This document shows, one piece after another, positions 35,555 through 63,968 of a DNA stretch of 64,000 bases. The stretch is from Lumbricus terrestris (taxonomy: Eukaryota > Annelida > Clitellata > Crassiclitellata > Lumbricidae): positions 27,663,400-27,727,399 of the forward strand of contig OX457041.1 of assembly GCA_949752735.1 (NCBI GenBank). The letters run 5' to 3'. The notes under the pieces were generated by a model. The model did no database searches. It saw only the letters and a program-made list of their open reading frames with translations, and was not told where the DNA came from. Position 1 is the first letter of the stretch, and each line of letters opens with the position of its first letter. A program made the position numbers and the translations under genes.

Positions 35555-36363
35555 CATAGATTGAGTATTCGCATATTACGAATATTAAGATATTCAAATA
35601 TTCACGAATATTAACGAATATTAAAACTGCCAACGAATATTATATTCATAAAATATTATGCTCTTTCAGGAAAATCTTTATTCTTAATTTTTATTATTTT
35701 ATTTATGAAAATGCTTAACTTTTACTGAATGAATTGTACAAAATTGAATTAGCCTACGCTTAGGCCTATATCAGTTAGTTACAATAACTTTGATAGATAT
35801 ATTGTTAAAAACTTCCAGGTCTCTGCTGGGTCTGGGTCTGGCCAATGGCCCAATGTGGCCATACAGCATTCATAGGTCTATCACATTGGATACTTAATGT
35901 TAGTCACTTTGTCTGACTTCTGACCATCCTCCTCAACTGAAAAGAGACAGAGTCACCTATGGCAGTTGCCAAGTAGCAGCAATAGCAGGCTAAATTAGAA
36001 ATAAACTTTAACTGCTTATAATAGTAACTGCAAATTGTTAAAGTAGTTTTATATCAGTGTAGCAGGATGAGTAACTATAAATGCCAACGCAGGAAATAAC
36101 AGTGCCAGATTACAAGCAAAAATTATCCCGATATCAGCATATTAAGCGCATCGCATATTTTAATTCAGCCTTGCACTGAATGCGAGTGAATGTCGTAGAG
36201 ACATACAGAAACTTAAACTGCTTTACCGGGTAACATTGCGGTTTCGATGGTTCACTTTAATCCGTTAACGAATATTTACGAATATTTACGAATATTAAAA
36301 AATCTTAATATTCACGAATATTTACGAATATTAAACCCAAAAGTCACGAATACTCAATCTATG
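35555..36363. mobile_element. Foldback element C, hAT-like, with ACGAATATT arrays
   Basis: The termini CATAGATTGAGTATTCG and CGAATACTCAATCTATG are flanked by an exact 8-bp duplication GGCTATTT (35547-35554, 36364-36371). Just inside both ends are arrays of (TTT/TTA)ACGAATAT units in inverted orientation (about 35577-35640, 36270-36335). The 600-bp centre has no ORF of note. Confidence 0.9.
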
Positions 36364-36489
36364 GGCTATTTTTTAGTTTTGCTAGACATCATATATGCTA
36401 GGTAAAATGTATTAACTGTTATGGTTTACTGTTTTGATCTGAAAGGATTTAATTATTATATAATCAAATGCCATTGGACAACTGTATCA

Positions 36490-36925
36490 TTGAGTTTTTA
36501 TATAGGACACCTTCAAGGAAATCTACTCAGAAGAGCTCCCAGTCCAACCACGGCTAAATAAGGCAATTTTTTAAGTGAAAAGAGCACACAGTCATGTGGC
36601 CTGTAGGCTACCATGCAGAACGCAACAGGGAGCCCATATCAGGGTATACGGCCAGTCAATGAGAAAGAGCACCACTGCATTATAGCAGTCTGTGAGTGAG
36701 GGGCCCGGAGCTCAGCTTAGCTTGATCAGTCGATTGGGGAACAGATTGTCGCTGGACACCAGAGGTGGGATAGCAGAACTCCCACAGGTACATGTGAGCC
36801 CTGCATGGAGACCTTCCATGCAGCACCAGACAATGCAGAACCCCTATAGGTGATCTGCTGCAGAATTGGAAGCCAGTGGAGTACATTCTGCAGGTACTTC
36901 GTGACTTGGCCAAATTTAGGGATTC
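36490..36925 (-). mobile_element. Decayed CR1/L2-like LINE 3' end
   Basis: It has the shared terminus (TATATAGGACACCTTCAAGG, ACTCAGAAGAGCTCCC). The minus strand holds the degraded reverse-transcriptase C-terminus ('LHGRSPCRAHMYLWEF', 'YPTSGVQRQS') with frameshifts. Confidence 0.65.
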
Positions 36926-38170
36926 AATCGGTTGTTAACAGAAAAGGTTGACTACGATTGCCTTGCCTGCCTTGTACAAGCACTCTTTAAACAATGTTTA
37001 TGCATCAGTTATTGTGCCATAACTTTTTTAGAAGGAAGTAATTTCTTGAGTGGTGTTTTAGTTCTAGGAAGTGTAATTTGACGTTTCATTCACTCATTTC
37101 TGTTAACATCAGACTAATTATTTTATAGTTAGACATACTGATATTAACATCCCATTGCAACATCATATTGAGCACTAATTATTGACTATTATTAATTATT
37201 TACTCTGCTTCCAGTTCAACCAAATCGTCTGTTATCTACCAGGTATATACTTTGTTGCACCAAAGAAATTAAAACTGGTCTCCAATCTAAACTTGAACCA
37301 ACGATTGCCAATTTGATGCATGTGCACTCGCACAGTGATCACGGCTATATTTGGTCACTCTAAAACATTTGTGCTATAAAAGAGGCTTCTATGGACTGAA
37401 ATATCAACATTATGTTGATTGGACAGATCTATAACTCTTAGGCCAAAAAGATAATGGTGTGTTTTCGGTAACAGAGGTTTAAAAATTGGGTAGGTAGGTA
37501 GATTGCTCTAATTAACGGACCCTTGTGCACCTTGAAAGACAGATGTGTGCATGTCGTCTGCTTTATTGATTGCTATAATTACAAGATCCAACTCTGCACC
37601 TCGTACACAGAAGGCAATGTCACTGTATTTTGTCAATACAAATCAAAATTTTGCAAAATTATTCGAGCCGCTGCAATAAAATTGGGTCGATTGGGTTACC
37701 GGAAACACAACATTTTTTGGCCTTATGCAGACTTCGATTTACTATTATGTTCTACATATATGTTTATATTTTAAAGGTTATCTTTTTCACACATGTCAGT
37801 TTGATTTCCAACTGTGTTTTGTCCCGTAAATCATTACGGTCACCAAATATATATTTGCTATATATCTTTAACAAGTTTGCAATGAATTAGACTTCATAAC
37901 GAATTTTTATTTGTTTGATCTGCCAGGGGTATTAAGTGTTATTTCTTAATTGCTCCTGCCTCAAAAGTATAGAAAATGGCCATTATTCCCCAATAACTGC
38001 TTTTGTCAACAGGCGATTCATATTCTAATATTTAACTTTTTCTGAACATTCAATATTAGGAATTCAGTGCTGAGTAAGCTTGAAGTAGTTGTAGAAGTTT
38101 TGAGAATTTTTGAAAATATTCTGGAATGTGCAGGAGCCTTCCAGAAATATAAATTGTAGTATAAATACAG
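36926..38170. other. Intergenic, nothing recognised
   Basis: AT-rich sequence without a supported gene or repeat family. It probably contains the promoter region of the plus-strand zinc-finger gene, whose transcription start cannot be read from sequence alone. Confidence 0.35.
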
Positions 38171-38470
38171 CTGCCTTACGTAAGCCCACCAGCATAGGCA
38201 TATGAGGTGGGGGTCCAGAGGGGGCAAATGCCCACAAATTTCGCGCAAATGTCTTTTTCGAGCAAAAGAGGCACGGACGGGCCCAAAAGGATTTTTTCGG
38301 GCACCAGATTTTTGGATGGAAAAATCCTAATGTTTTTGGGCGGATAACTTTAAAAAAAGGTCATCAGATTTTTCAGACGGAAAAATCCCTAAGGTTTTCG
38401 GGCGAATGACTAAAAAAAGTCATCAGATTTTTCGGGCAAAATTTTTTTGGCCCCCCACTGACGAAACGTT
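38171..38470. repeat. Dispersed repeat with GATGACC/GTCATC phrases
   Basis: It contains repeated phrases 'GGTCATCAGATTTTTC(A/G)G' and 'GGAAAAATCC(C/T)TAA', and borders like 'CATAGGCATATG' against 'GTACGCCTATG'. Related text is near 3880, 14770 and 25290. Confidence 0.5.
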
Positions 38471-38693
38471 CCGTACGCCTATGCCCACCAGGCATTCATC
38501 CAATACAATGTTTATTTTGTTTCAGAATTTGAACCGCTGCTCTTCGATGTCACCTCTTGTGCTAGGCTCTGAAGACGAGACTGCGTGGCTTTCTGACGTT
38601 TGGGCGTAAACAGTTGATGAAGGCCTATTAAAACTTTCATCTCGTTCTTGCTACATGGCAAAACTTTTAGTGTAGATATCTGAGGACTGTTCC

Positions 38694-41600
38694 ATGCCGA
38701 TGATTAATTGTGATTCAGAGCTGGGAACACGCCCAGGACCAGTTGTTACAACTGGTTTACGAGCTATAGAGACTGCAGTCCCTAATGGTGACACTGAAAA
38801 GGAAAACTCTTCTCTTTGCATCAATGATGAGAGACGTGAAACATGCCTTCTCTTGAAAACTGAAGAAGTTAAAGAAAAATTGTGCAGCCGAGTGCAAGAC
38901 AAGATGGACTTGCCGAAAAATGTTGGATTGAGTCAATTGAACGCTAATGACGACAAGATTTCCGATGAGAGGAAAGCCGCCCCAATGGGTGAAACATGTA
39001 ATGAGACACATAGTATTAGAACAAAAATAGTTGAAGAGAAACTTTGCAGTACAATGCAAGACAAAATGGATTTGCAGGCAGGTGTTGGATTAAGTGAATC
39101 GGTTGCAAACGATGAAATGATTTCTGATGAGACAAGTTCTGCCATGATTGGTGAAAGTGAAAAATGTCTTGAGGCAGATATTTTGAGAACGGAAGAAGCT
39201 GAAGGAGAGCTTTCCAGCATAATGCAAGGTAAAACAAACTCGCTGGAAAGTTTTGGATCTAGCGAATCTGACGTTAGCGGCGAACAGATTCATGATGAGA
39301 TAAATGCCACCACACCAGACGGAAATAAAGCAGGTGTTGAGGTGAATGAGAACACATGTAATAGAATGGAAGATAATGTTAAGCAAGTGTCGACGGATGT
39401 TGCTCAAAGTGCTGATGTTTTATCTAATGACCTAGAGAAACCGATCAGTGACTTTAAACCTGTTCCAGATGGTGGGAATGCTGCCAAAGTGTACTGCGTG
39501 CCATCAGCAGAAACTGATAAAACTTTTGCGACAAACGTTAACCTGACATCAACTCCAATCAGTTGCCAAACAAGTCCTGCTAATCTGAATGGAGGTATTG
39601 CGCGTGGAAAAATCACCGAGGTTATTCGTACTGCTAATAACTACAGTAATGCTGCTTCCAGATTGGTTGTTATTAAAAATAAGAATGATTTTACTGTCTC
39701 AAGATCTCCTTCAGTGACTGCATCCGTTAAGACATTTCTGCCAACGGCGAAACTGTTGCACGATATCGGAATTGATTTGGTCACCGAGTGGGTGTGTCAT
39801 GATCTGATACAGACGCAAGCAACTACAAGAAGTCCGCTCACTGAAGCTGAAAAAAGTCGTCAGCTGTCTGTGTTGACTGCAAATAAGCAAAGACTAACGA
39901 AGAGAAACAAGGCATTTGCTTTGTATATGAGTCGGTGCAGATGTGGCTTCTGTTCCGAGTCGCAGAATGTAATGGCATTTCACAGCCAATTTGGTGATGT
40001 ATCTCGTAATGGATACGTGCGTTGTTGTTTGTGCTCGTTCGCAACCCAGAACTCTCTGTCTTTCACTCGCCACATGAAGAGAAGACACAAACTAAAGGCG
40101 TTGGTCACAGCAAAAGTCGCTCAGTATCAGTGCCACTTTTGCCCATTTGAGAACAGACACCAGATACGTTTGGAGAGTCATTTAGTCAGATGCTCTAGGC
40201 TGTTTAACACAAACTTCAATCTCTCTCCTGTTCGGATGGACTGTGATATTCCTCTTTATGTTACACCTAGGCCATTGCTGGCTGGTGAATTACTGGCAAA
40301 GCAGATCACTGTCACTTCTGTATCAGGTCCTGGTAGCCATGTTTTTCCCTTCGGAGGAGAACCATCTCGGATGCCACTTCACTCGAGCGTGCCATCAGGT
40401 TCGCTTATTATGCAACAGCCACAACAGTGTGCCACAATTCCATCTTCTGTTACACTGTCTTTACCCTTGACTCATTTTATTGTCACACCTTCAATGAGCC
40501 CTGGCATGCCGCAGCTTCAGCTTTCTGTTGTGCCACCTAAAAACCAAAATTCTACCCAGCCTTGCTCTGTGGTTAGTCCGGTGGTATCACCTTTTCAGCC
40601 TTACGCCTCAGGTCAAACACTGGCACTGCAACGTGCAACTCAAAATAGCTTACAGACAAATTTAATAATGTCATCATCCCAGCGAAGCCTTGCACTTCCT
40701 CAAAATTTTTCACAGACAGGCTTGACTATTCCACCGCTTTTGCGTAAGGATGCCCCACAGTCACTGATGGGTGTGCCACCATCAGCTACCTTTCCTGGTG
40801 TAGGTTCTGATCTGTTACGGATGCAATTACTCGCCTCTGGTGCTGGAACTCGTTTTTTTCAGGTAGGTAATCAAATGTGTACGGTTGTACAACACCAGGG
40901 CAGATCTGTTTTGACACCAGTAATCTTTCCACGTCCGATTCTACCATTAGCCCCATCGTTTGCTTTAAATCCGCCACCAAGATCAAGGCAACCAACTGTT
41001 TCCTCGAGGAAACAGAATGTTACAAAGAATTCTGCTCAATTATCTTCAAACATCGCTGCTGCAAGAGATAACGTGAGTTTTGTCAGACTGCCAAAACTGC
41101 AGCCGTCCCCTGGCACGAATCAGGTCTCGTACACCCTGGAGATCTGCGAGCTCTGTGAAGGATTTGTTAAGGATCGTCAGTCACTGTCTACGCATTTCCG
41201 CAATGCGCATGCAGTTTTCGTTTACGATATCGACTGTGTTGTTCCAACGCAGCGATGCTCCCTGTGCATGCAGTCGTTTTTCACCATTTCTGGCCTTCTA
41301 CGCCATTACCATCTGGTGCATGCCAATGATAGTAGGTTAATCAGACCTTTGCAACGCTGTTCGCTATGTCAAGATATAAATGTGGAAAATGTTGTTGAAC
41401 ACTTAATAACACATCATCTTGACAGATTTGCAAGGTCATATGAATTTAAAGACTGCGGGATCTGTTCGTTGCACTTGAGAGATATTGGTAGCTTTGAAAA
41501 GCACATGCTGGTGGTGCATGAAAACCTGTTTGCGAACAGAAATATTCTCCTTGCCACAATTGCTGCATCATATCCTGACAAGACTCGGTGGGCATCTGCT

Positions 41601-42098
41601 TCAAGTCCACCAGGACTCGATAGTCAACCAAAAAAGGGTAGCAAAAAACCTGGAAAGGCACATCATACGTGCAAGACTTGTGGAACAATCCGTTTAACTG
41701 CCGAAGAACTGAACAATCACATCATCGCAGACCATATGCACAAGTGTTCGCGTTGTAAGGAGGCTTTCAACTGCTTACCTGCTCTTCGGCGTCACTTTTA
41801 TATGAAACATTCTACACAGCGGGAGGCTTGTCCACTTTGCCTTAAAACTGTGCAGATTGGACGGCCATTTATTCGTCATATGAAGAGTCAACATCTGAAG
41901 GACTGTTCGGTAAAAATCGAGCGCATGCAAAACTCCAATGCGCTTGCGAATCAAACCGAACGCAGAACTATCAATTCAGTCGAACTAGGGAACAGCGTTT
42001 CGAATCAAGCAACTCTACCGGTTGGTAATCGAGGTCGAAAGTCGGTTGAGGATCGATCTTCCCGGTCTGCTAAGAGGCGGAAATTGGAATCTGATTAA
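38694..42098 (+). CDS. MEP-1-like C2H2 zinc-finger protein
   Basis: This is a single open frame of 1134 residues. The ATG at 38694 follows an in-frame TAG at 38673. TTTTGTTTCAG at 38515-38525 could be a splice acceptor joining a 5' non-coding exon. Residues ~55-215 are three diverged repeats of about 56 residues ('KEKLCSRVQDKMDL', 'EEKLCSTMQDKMDL', 'EGELSSIMQGKTNS'). Residues ~351-405 hold the conserved block 'LHDIGIDLVTEWVCHDLIQT'. Fingers follow at ~415-500 (CRCGFC, CCLCSF..HMKRRH, CHFCPF). A Ser/Pro/Gln-rich region spans ~520-800. C-terminal fingers lie at ~817-945 ('EICELCEGFVKDRQ', 'CSLCMQSFFTISGLLRHYH') and ~993-1070 (CKTC, CSRCKEAF, CPLCLKTVQIGRPFIRHMK). A basic KRRK is at the end. The order and motifs match MEP-1 (C. 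elegans, Drosophila), a nuclear partner of the Mi-2 chromatin remodeller in repression. ADNP or POGZ are less likely; there is no homeodomain or transposase domain. Confidence 0.87.
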   Translation: MPMINCDSELGTRPGPVVTTGLRAIETAVPNGDTEKENSSLCINDERRETCLLLKTEEVKEKLCSRVQDKMDLPKNVGLSQLNANDDKISDERKAAPMGETCNETHSIRTKIVEEKLCSTMQDKMDLQAGVGLSESVANDEMISDETSSAMIGESEKCLEADILRTEEAEGELSSIMQGKTNSLESFGSSESDVSGEQIHDEINATTPDGNKAGVEVNENTCNRMEDNVKQVSTDVAQSADVLSNDLEKPISDFKPVPDGGNAAKVYCVPSAETDKTFATNVNLTSTPISCQTSPANLNGGIARGKITEVIRTANNYSNAASRLVVIKNKNDFTVSRSPSVTASVKTFLPTAKLLHDIGIDLVTEWVCHDLIQTQATTRSPLTEAEKSRQLSVLTANKQRLTKRNKAFALYMSRCRCGFCSESQNVMAFHSQFGDVSRNGYVRCCLCSFATQNSLSFTRHMKRRHKLKALVTAKVAQYQCHFCPFENRHQIRLESHLVRCSRLFNTNFNLSPVRMDCDIPLYVTPRPLLAGELLAKQITVTSVSGPGSHVFPFGGEPSRMPLHSSVPSGSLIMQQPQQCATIPSSVTLSLPLTHFIVTPSMSPGMPQLQLSVVPPKNQNSTQPCSVVSPVVSPFQPYASGQTLALQRATQNSLQTNLIMSSSQRSLALPQNFSQTGLTIPPLLRKDAPQSLMGVPPSATFPGVGSDLLRMQLLASGAGTRFFQVGNQMCTVVQHQGRSVLTPVIFPRPILPLAPSFALNPPPRSRQPTVSSRKQNVTKNSAQLSSNIAAARDNVSFVRLPKLQPSPGTNQVSYTLEICELCEGFVKDRQSLSTHFRNAHAVFVYDIDCVVPTQRCSLCMQSFFTISGLLRHYHLVHANDSRLIRPLQRCSLCQDINVENVVEHLITHHLDRFARSYEFKDCGICSLHLRDIGSFEKHMLVVHENLFANRNILLATIAASYPDKTRWASASSPPGLDSQPKKGSKKPGKAHHTCKTCGTIRLTAEELNNHIIADHMHKCSRCKEAFNCLPALRRHFYMKHSTQREACPLCLKTVQIGRPFIRHMKSQHLKDCSVKIERMQNSNALANQTERRTINSVELGNSVSNQATLPVGNRGRKSVEDRSSRSAKRRKLESD

Positions 42099-42465
42099 TC
42101 GTGATAGAAATGAATATAGTAACTGGAAGATTATTTCTTATGTATACTTTTGATAAGCTGACTGAAAGTTATAGTAGGCCTAATTTGTTTTTTCTGTAAA
42201 ATACGTTGCGCTGTTACACTTTACGTTAATTGTTACATTGTATATATTTATCCCACCTAACCGATGATGAAGATTGCATAAAACATTGAAGTATTATAAA
42301 ATACTTGTGGTCCATGACTCCATGCACTGTAGTGACTCTTGGTGAAATTGAGTGTACAATTACCCCCTTAATACATTGTGAACACTTGGCCGGTTGGCCT
42401 CTTATATGTTTGTTACGGATTAACCATGGTGTCTGGTTTTAAAGTTTGTGTTCTTTTCTCTGAAG
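42099..42465. other. 3' flank of the zinc-finger gene
   Basis: AT-rich, presumed 3' UTR then spacer. No canonical AATAAA is seen close to the stop; TATAAA and CATAAA variants occur near 42280-42300. Confidence 0.35.
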
Positions 42466-43061
42466 ATCCATTCAAAAACGAAACGCAAAAAATTAGGTTT
42501 TTTGCTAATATCATGGCCACAAGTAAGAATTTCAAAATGAATCTTTACAGGTTTAAAAGCAATTCATATTTACACATGATGGCCAGATTTCATCAAAATA
42601 TTTCAAACACAACAAAAGTTATACCACTTTTAGTGAGGCCACCCACCGTTTTTGACAATTCAAAAACGAAACGCAACAAACCGTAACAAAAACACGATTT
42701 TATTAAGTCTCATCTCAAATAACTGTTGTCAAATGAACTTGGTAGTGCTTCACAACTTGTGTTCAATTTGCCCGCCACCAGTGCCAAAACTTCATTCAGA
42801 TATTTTTTTTGCCAAGTTATTGGCCAGAATAATTAGATTGTTTTTTTGTTGCATTGCGTTTTTAAATCGTGAAAAAAACGGTGGGTGGCCTCACTAAAAG
42901 TGATATAACTTTTGTTCGTTTTGAATTTTTTTATAATTTGACCATTGTACGTAAATATGAATTGCCTTTAAGACTGTAAAGTTTCATTTAAAAATTCGTA
43001 TGTTTGGCCAAGATATCGGCTAAAACCGTAGGGGATTATTTTTTTTGGCGCACCCTGTATA
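42466..43061. mobile_element. Truncated copy of the CAGGGTG-end MITE
   Basis: It matches 13391-14369: 'AGGTTTTTTGCTAATATC', 'CACATGATGGCCAGATTTC', the small ORF phrase 'MNLVVLHNLCS', and the right end GGCGCACCCTG before a TA tract. The left terminal arm and part of the middle are missing. Confidence 0.82.
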
Positions 43062-43092
43062 TATATATATATTATATATATATATACATATA

Positions 43093-43319
43093 CAAGGGCG
43101 GATACAGACATTTTCGAAAGGGGGCAAAAATTGTCGGTCTTGGTCGCAAACAAATCGGACCTTTTTTAGTCGTACGGACCTCGTGGGCATTGGGAGGGCC
43201 TACGGAGATGCACATGGGGGAGAGGCCACGTCAACTTTCCGAGCCAGAATAGCTGGTCAAAAATAGATTTCTAAATGGGGGGGCATGTCCGGATTGGCCC
43301 CCCCCTGGATCCGCCCTTG
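43093..43319. mobile_element. Short TA-flanked MITE (CAAGGGCGGAT ends)
   Basis: The termini CAAGGGCGGATACAG and CTGGATCCGCCCTTG are inverted, with TA at 43091-43092 and 43320-43321. The element is 227 bp, with G- and C-runs inside. Confidence 0.88.
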
Positions 43320-43321
43320 TA

Positions 43322-44783
43322 TTATAATTCTGCTTAAATATGTAGGCCTATATATACTCATGCACGTCGGCCTACATAGGCTGTTATATATATACATAAT
43401 TCATAGATACATTTATGAATGTAGCCTATACATGAATAGGCCTACATCAGGCTACATGCGCGCACAACATTCAGTGTGGAATTTCAGTGTGGATTTGGAG
43501 GCGATATAGGCCTACCTCTCTAGAACCAATTATTGTGGCCTCTAGACCTATACTCGACTATGCAGAGGATAATAATAGGCCTATTATAAATAACCAAGTG
43601 AACAAGGTTGATCAATAGAGTGCTACATTGTCTATAAATTATAGCAAATAGGCGTCCATCTATAGACCTTGAAATAAATTGAACTTAGCATATTGTCTTC
43701 CTAAATGTGGCTCTTATTGACCCGAGCAAACAGATACAGATTTCATCATTATTATAGCATATAACGTACGATATTTCTTAAAATGCTTAAAGCAATGAAC
43801 AAAGCATGTGCTATCAAATATGATGTTACTTGGTTGAGTCTTCATAATCTAGATAAGGACTCTGAATACAAGATCGACATAAATTAATACGATACATGTA
43901 CCAGGTCTCGGCATGAAAATACAAATAGAAATGAAAACTGCTGACGATGTACATACATGAAAAAAGCTGAGCTAAATGGTGCAAAGGGACAATTCATAGG
44001 CAAGTCGATTCCTAGAGAACACAAGACGCCGTCTGTGAATATTTTCAAGACCAACATAATCAGTGTAAATATAGGCCTATGATTTAGACCAGGACTAAAG
44101 CATGCGCAATAGTAGGCCTACTATTCACGAATCGAGGACACATGTAGGATATATAATATCTTCCCCTCTTTTGAAACGAGTTTAACTCCTTTACTTTCCC
44201 TCGTGAATCTGCATGATTCTACATGATTCAGACGTAGCCTACGCAGGCTAACAGTGTTTGAGTGTCCGAACCAAAACAGGGAGTTTGAGGCATTCTGGCC
44301 GACTCATCTAGCGAAGACCTAGTCAATCCCACAATGCGCTTCGCCTTGCCTCTGGAACGAACTCCAAACTGAAGTTCGTCTATTCTGCGCATGTCTCATT
44401 TAGACTAGGCTATATATATTGTGTAAGAACCTTGAGTATGGGCCATTCAGTCGCAATTTATCAGCACCGTCGAATGATACTTGGTCTATATAGATATATT
44501 GGTTCTCAACACGAAGCATTATATAATTTTTTTTTAAATGTTTCTAAGCAAGCTTGCCTGCGTGCACGCTTACATTACACCAAGATAGGCCTATACGACT
44601 GAGCATCTGATGTCGTGCGCGGTTGGCATGCAGTCGATTTAGATACCAGGATCAGCAGAACACTGATAAGAGTTCCAGAAACGCTGAGCACTGTAGCCTA
44701 TCATCCCGAGGTTCACTGCGGTCTGCTGCCAGCAGATTTTGAGAGAAAGGTTTTAAACTCAGTTCACTGGCTTTGTCGATTGG
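43322..44783. other. Intergenic, rich in AGGCCTA motifs
   Basis: No gene is recognised. AGGCCTA or its complement recurs often (for example near 43345, 43438, 43508, 43577, 44072, 44115, 44586). Confidence 0.4.
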
Positions 44784-45027
44784 CTACTGATGGTTAGGTA
44801 GAAGATTTAGTTTAGAAATAAATCCAATGTCTGCCTTCTCAACTTCCTTGAACAGGTGGAGGCACTGGAGGGTGATGTTTGAAATACGTTCGTATCTGCG
44901 AGCTTCAGAGGAGTGAATTTTCGCCCTCTTCAGTCTCGGTATGGTTTTCTGGTACCGTATCAATTCAATGTGCAAGAAGGCGTTGAACACGTCGGTGACA
45001 AAGAGTAGATTTATGTCTTAAGAGGAA
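44784..45027 (-). other. Protein-like open stretch downstream of DLG
   Basis: The minus strand reads 'DINLLFVTDVFNAFLHIELI', 'RYQKTIPRLKRAKIHSSEAR', 'NITLQCLHLFKEVEKADIGF' before TAG at 44784. Its codon choice and GC resemble the DLG exons more than the flanking DNA. No family was recognised, nor firm splice sites. It could be an exon of an unknown minus-strand gene or a transposon relic. Confidence 0.3.
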
Positions 45028-45359
45028 TTTCTTAAAGATGGTGGTACAGGTATAGGCATGCATTGCAGTGGGTCAAACACACTCGGTTTTGAAGGTGCAT
45101 TATTTAAGCTTATTAAATCTGTCTTATAATCGGCGAGTGGAAGACAATACTGAACCGGTTCACGTGCATGAAGTGCAGCGACTCAACTGTTCGATGCGAT
45201 TTGCTTGGCAATTATAGTCTGTAGTCAACATTCCATGTAGTCAAGTAATGTAACGTGAACACTGCAAAGTATTGCAAAATAATGCAAATCGTACAAATAT
45301 TTCAGCGCACATGCAGCAGCATAAGCGTAGTCTATTTGAGACCAGCTCAATGCTAGATC

Positions 45360-45615
45360 ACGAGCGATCAATCATCAGTGCTTAATCGCCAGTGATAAAT
45401 CATCGGTGCTTAATCATCAGTGATTAATCACCAGTGCTTAATCACCAAAGATTAATCATCGGTGCTTAATCACTAGTGATTAATCATCGGTGCTTAATCA
45501 CCAGTGATTAATCATCGGTGCTTAATCACCAGTGATTAATCATCGGTGCTTAATCACCAATGATTAATCAGCAGTGCATAATCACCAACGATTAATCGCC
45601 AATCATTAATCATCA
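45360..45615. repeat. 14/28-bp minisatellite
   Basis: Alternating 14-mers of the types TTAATCACCAGTGA and TTAATCATCGGTGC form a 28-bp higher-order unit, regular at 45440-45550 and degenerate at both sides. It lies 0.3 kb past the DLG stop codon, so may be in or just beyond its 3' UTR. A minus-strand ATTAAA occurs at 45632-45637. Confidence 0.9.
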
Positions 45616-45913
45616 ATGCTTGATCAACAATTTTAATCCGCAAAACACGAATTGTTGGATCAGTTTGGCATCAAGTAAAAACCTGGAAACGTCCGTTCAA
45701 ATTCAGAAGCGTTATAGTATGGTAAAGAAACAGTCGTCTATTTATATGAAGTTATGAACTTAGCAACTAAGGACAACGTTTACTTTACGGTAAAAAAATA
45801 GATTTGGTAGAAATTGATCAATGCAGTCAACTCGTATCATGCGGTCAATCATCCGGTTAGTCATGTATGCTGCCATGCATCAAGTGCAACTCATTCATGT
45901 GTGTCGTTACGCG

Positions 45914-63400
<17,487 letters not shown>

Positions 63401-63439
63401 CTGGAAAAGGAACACATATAATTGTGTCGGAGAATGAAG

Positions 63440-63968
63440 GAACGACGAACGGATGAATGGATGCATGGATGCATGGATGAATGGATGGTATGGATGCATG
63501 GATTATATTTATTATTAATGTTACTATTTTTATTGTTATTATTATTATTATTTTATTATTATTATTTATTATTATTATCATCATCATCATCGTCGTCGAC
63601 GTCATCGTCATCATCATCATTATTATGTTGACGACGATGATAGTTTCTCTGGACGGATAACTCGATTTTCTTTACTAAGACATTTGTGATGCTAAAGATG
63701 TTGTCGATGCTTTTGCTGCTGGTGCTGGTGCTGCTGCTGATGATGATGATGATGATGATGAGACTCGTAATAATAAGAGTATTATTATTATTATTAACAA
63801 TAATAATAGACATTATTATTATTATTTGTTATTATTACTATTGTTATTTACCTGAATTGATTATGACACTTCATGTGTTAAAGACTACGTCCAGAGTTGT
63901 GAGTGGTGCTATTATGTAACGGCTTTTCCATCGTCAATTATTATATTTATTATTAGTATTACTATTAC

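Noticed and set aside
39016..41697. Short ORFs antisense or out of frame to the zinc-finger gene
   Set aside because: Shadows of the 1134-codon frame; none has independent support.
38694..42098. ADNP or POGZ orthologue
   Set aside because: Finger spacing and the 'GIDLVTEWVCHDL' block fit MEP-1 better; no homeodomain (ADNP) or DDE domain (POGZ) follows.
45360..45615. CRISPR-like repeat array
   Set aside because: Units are contiguous 14-mers without unique spacers, and the DNA is animal nuclear.
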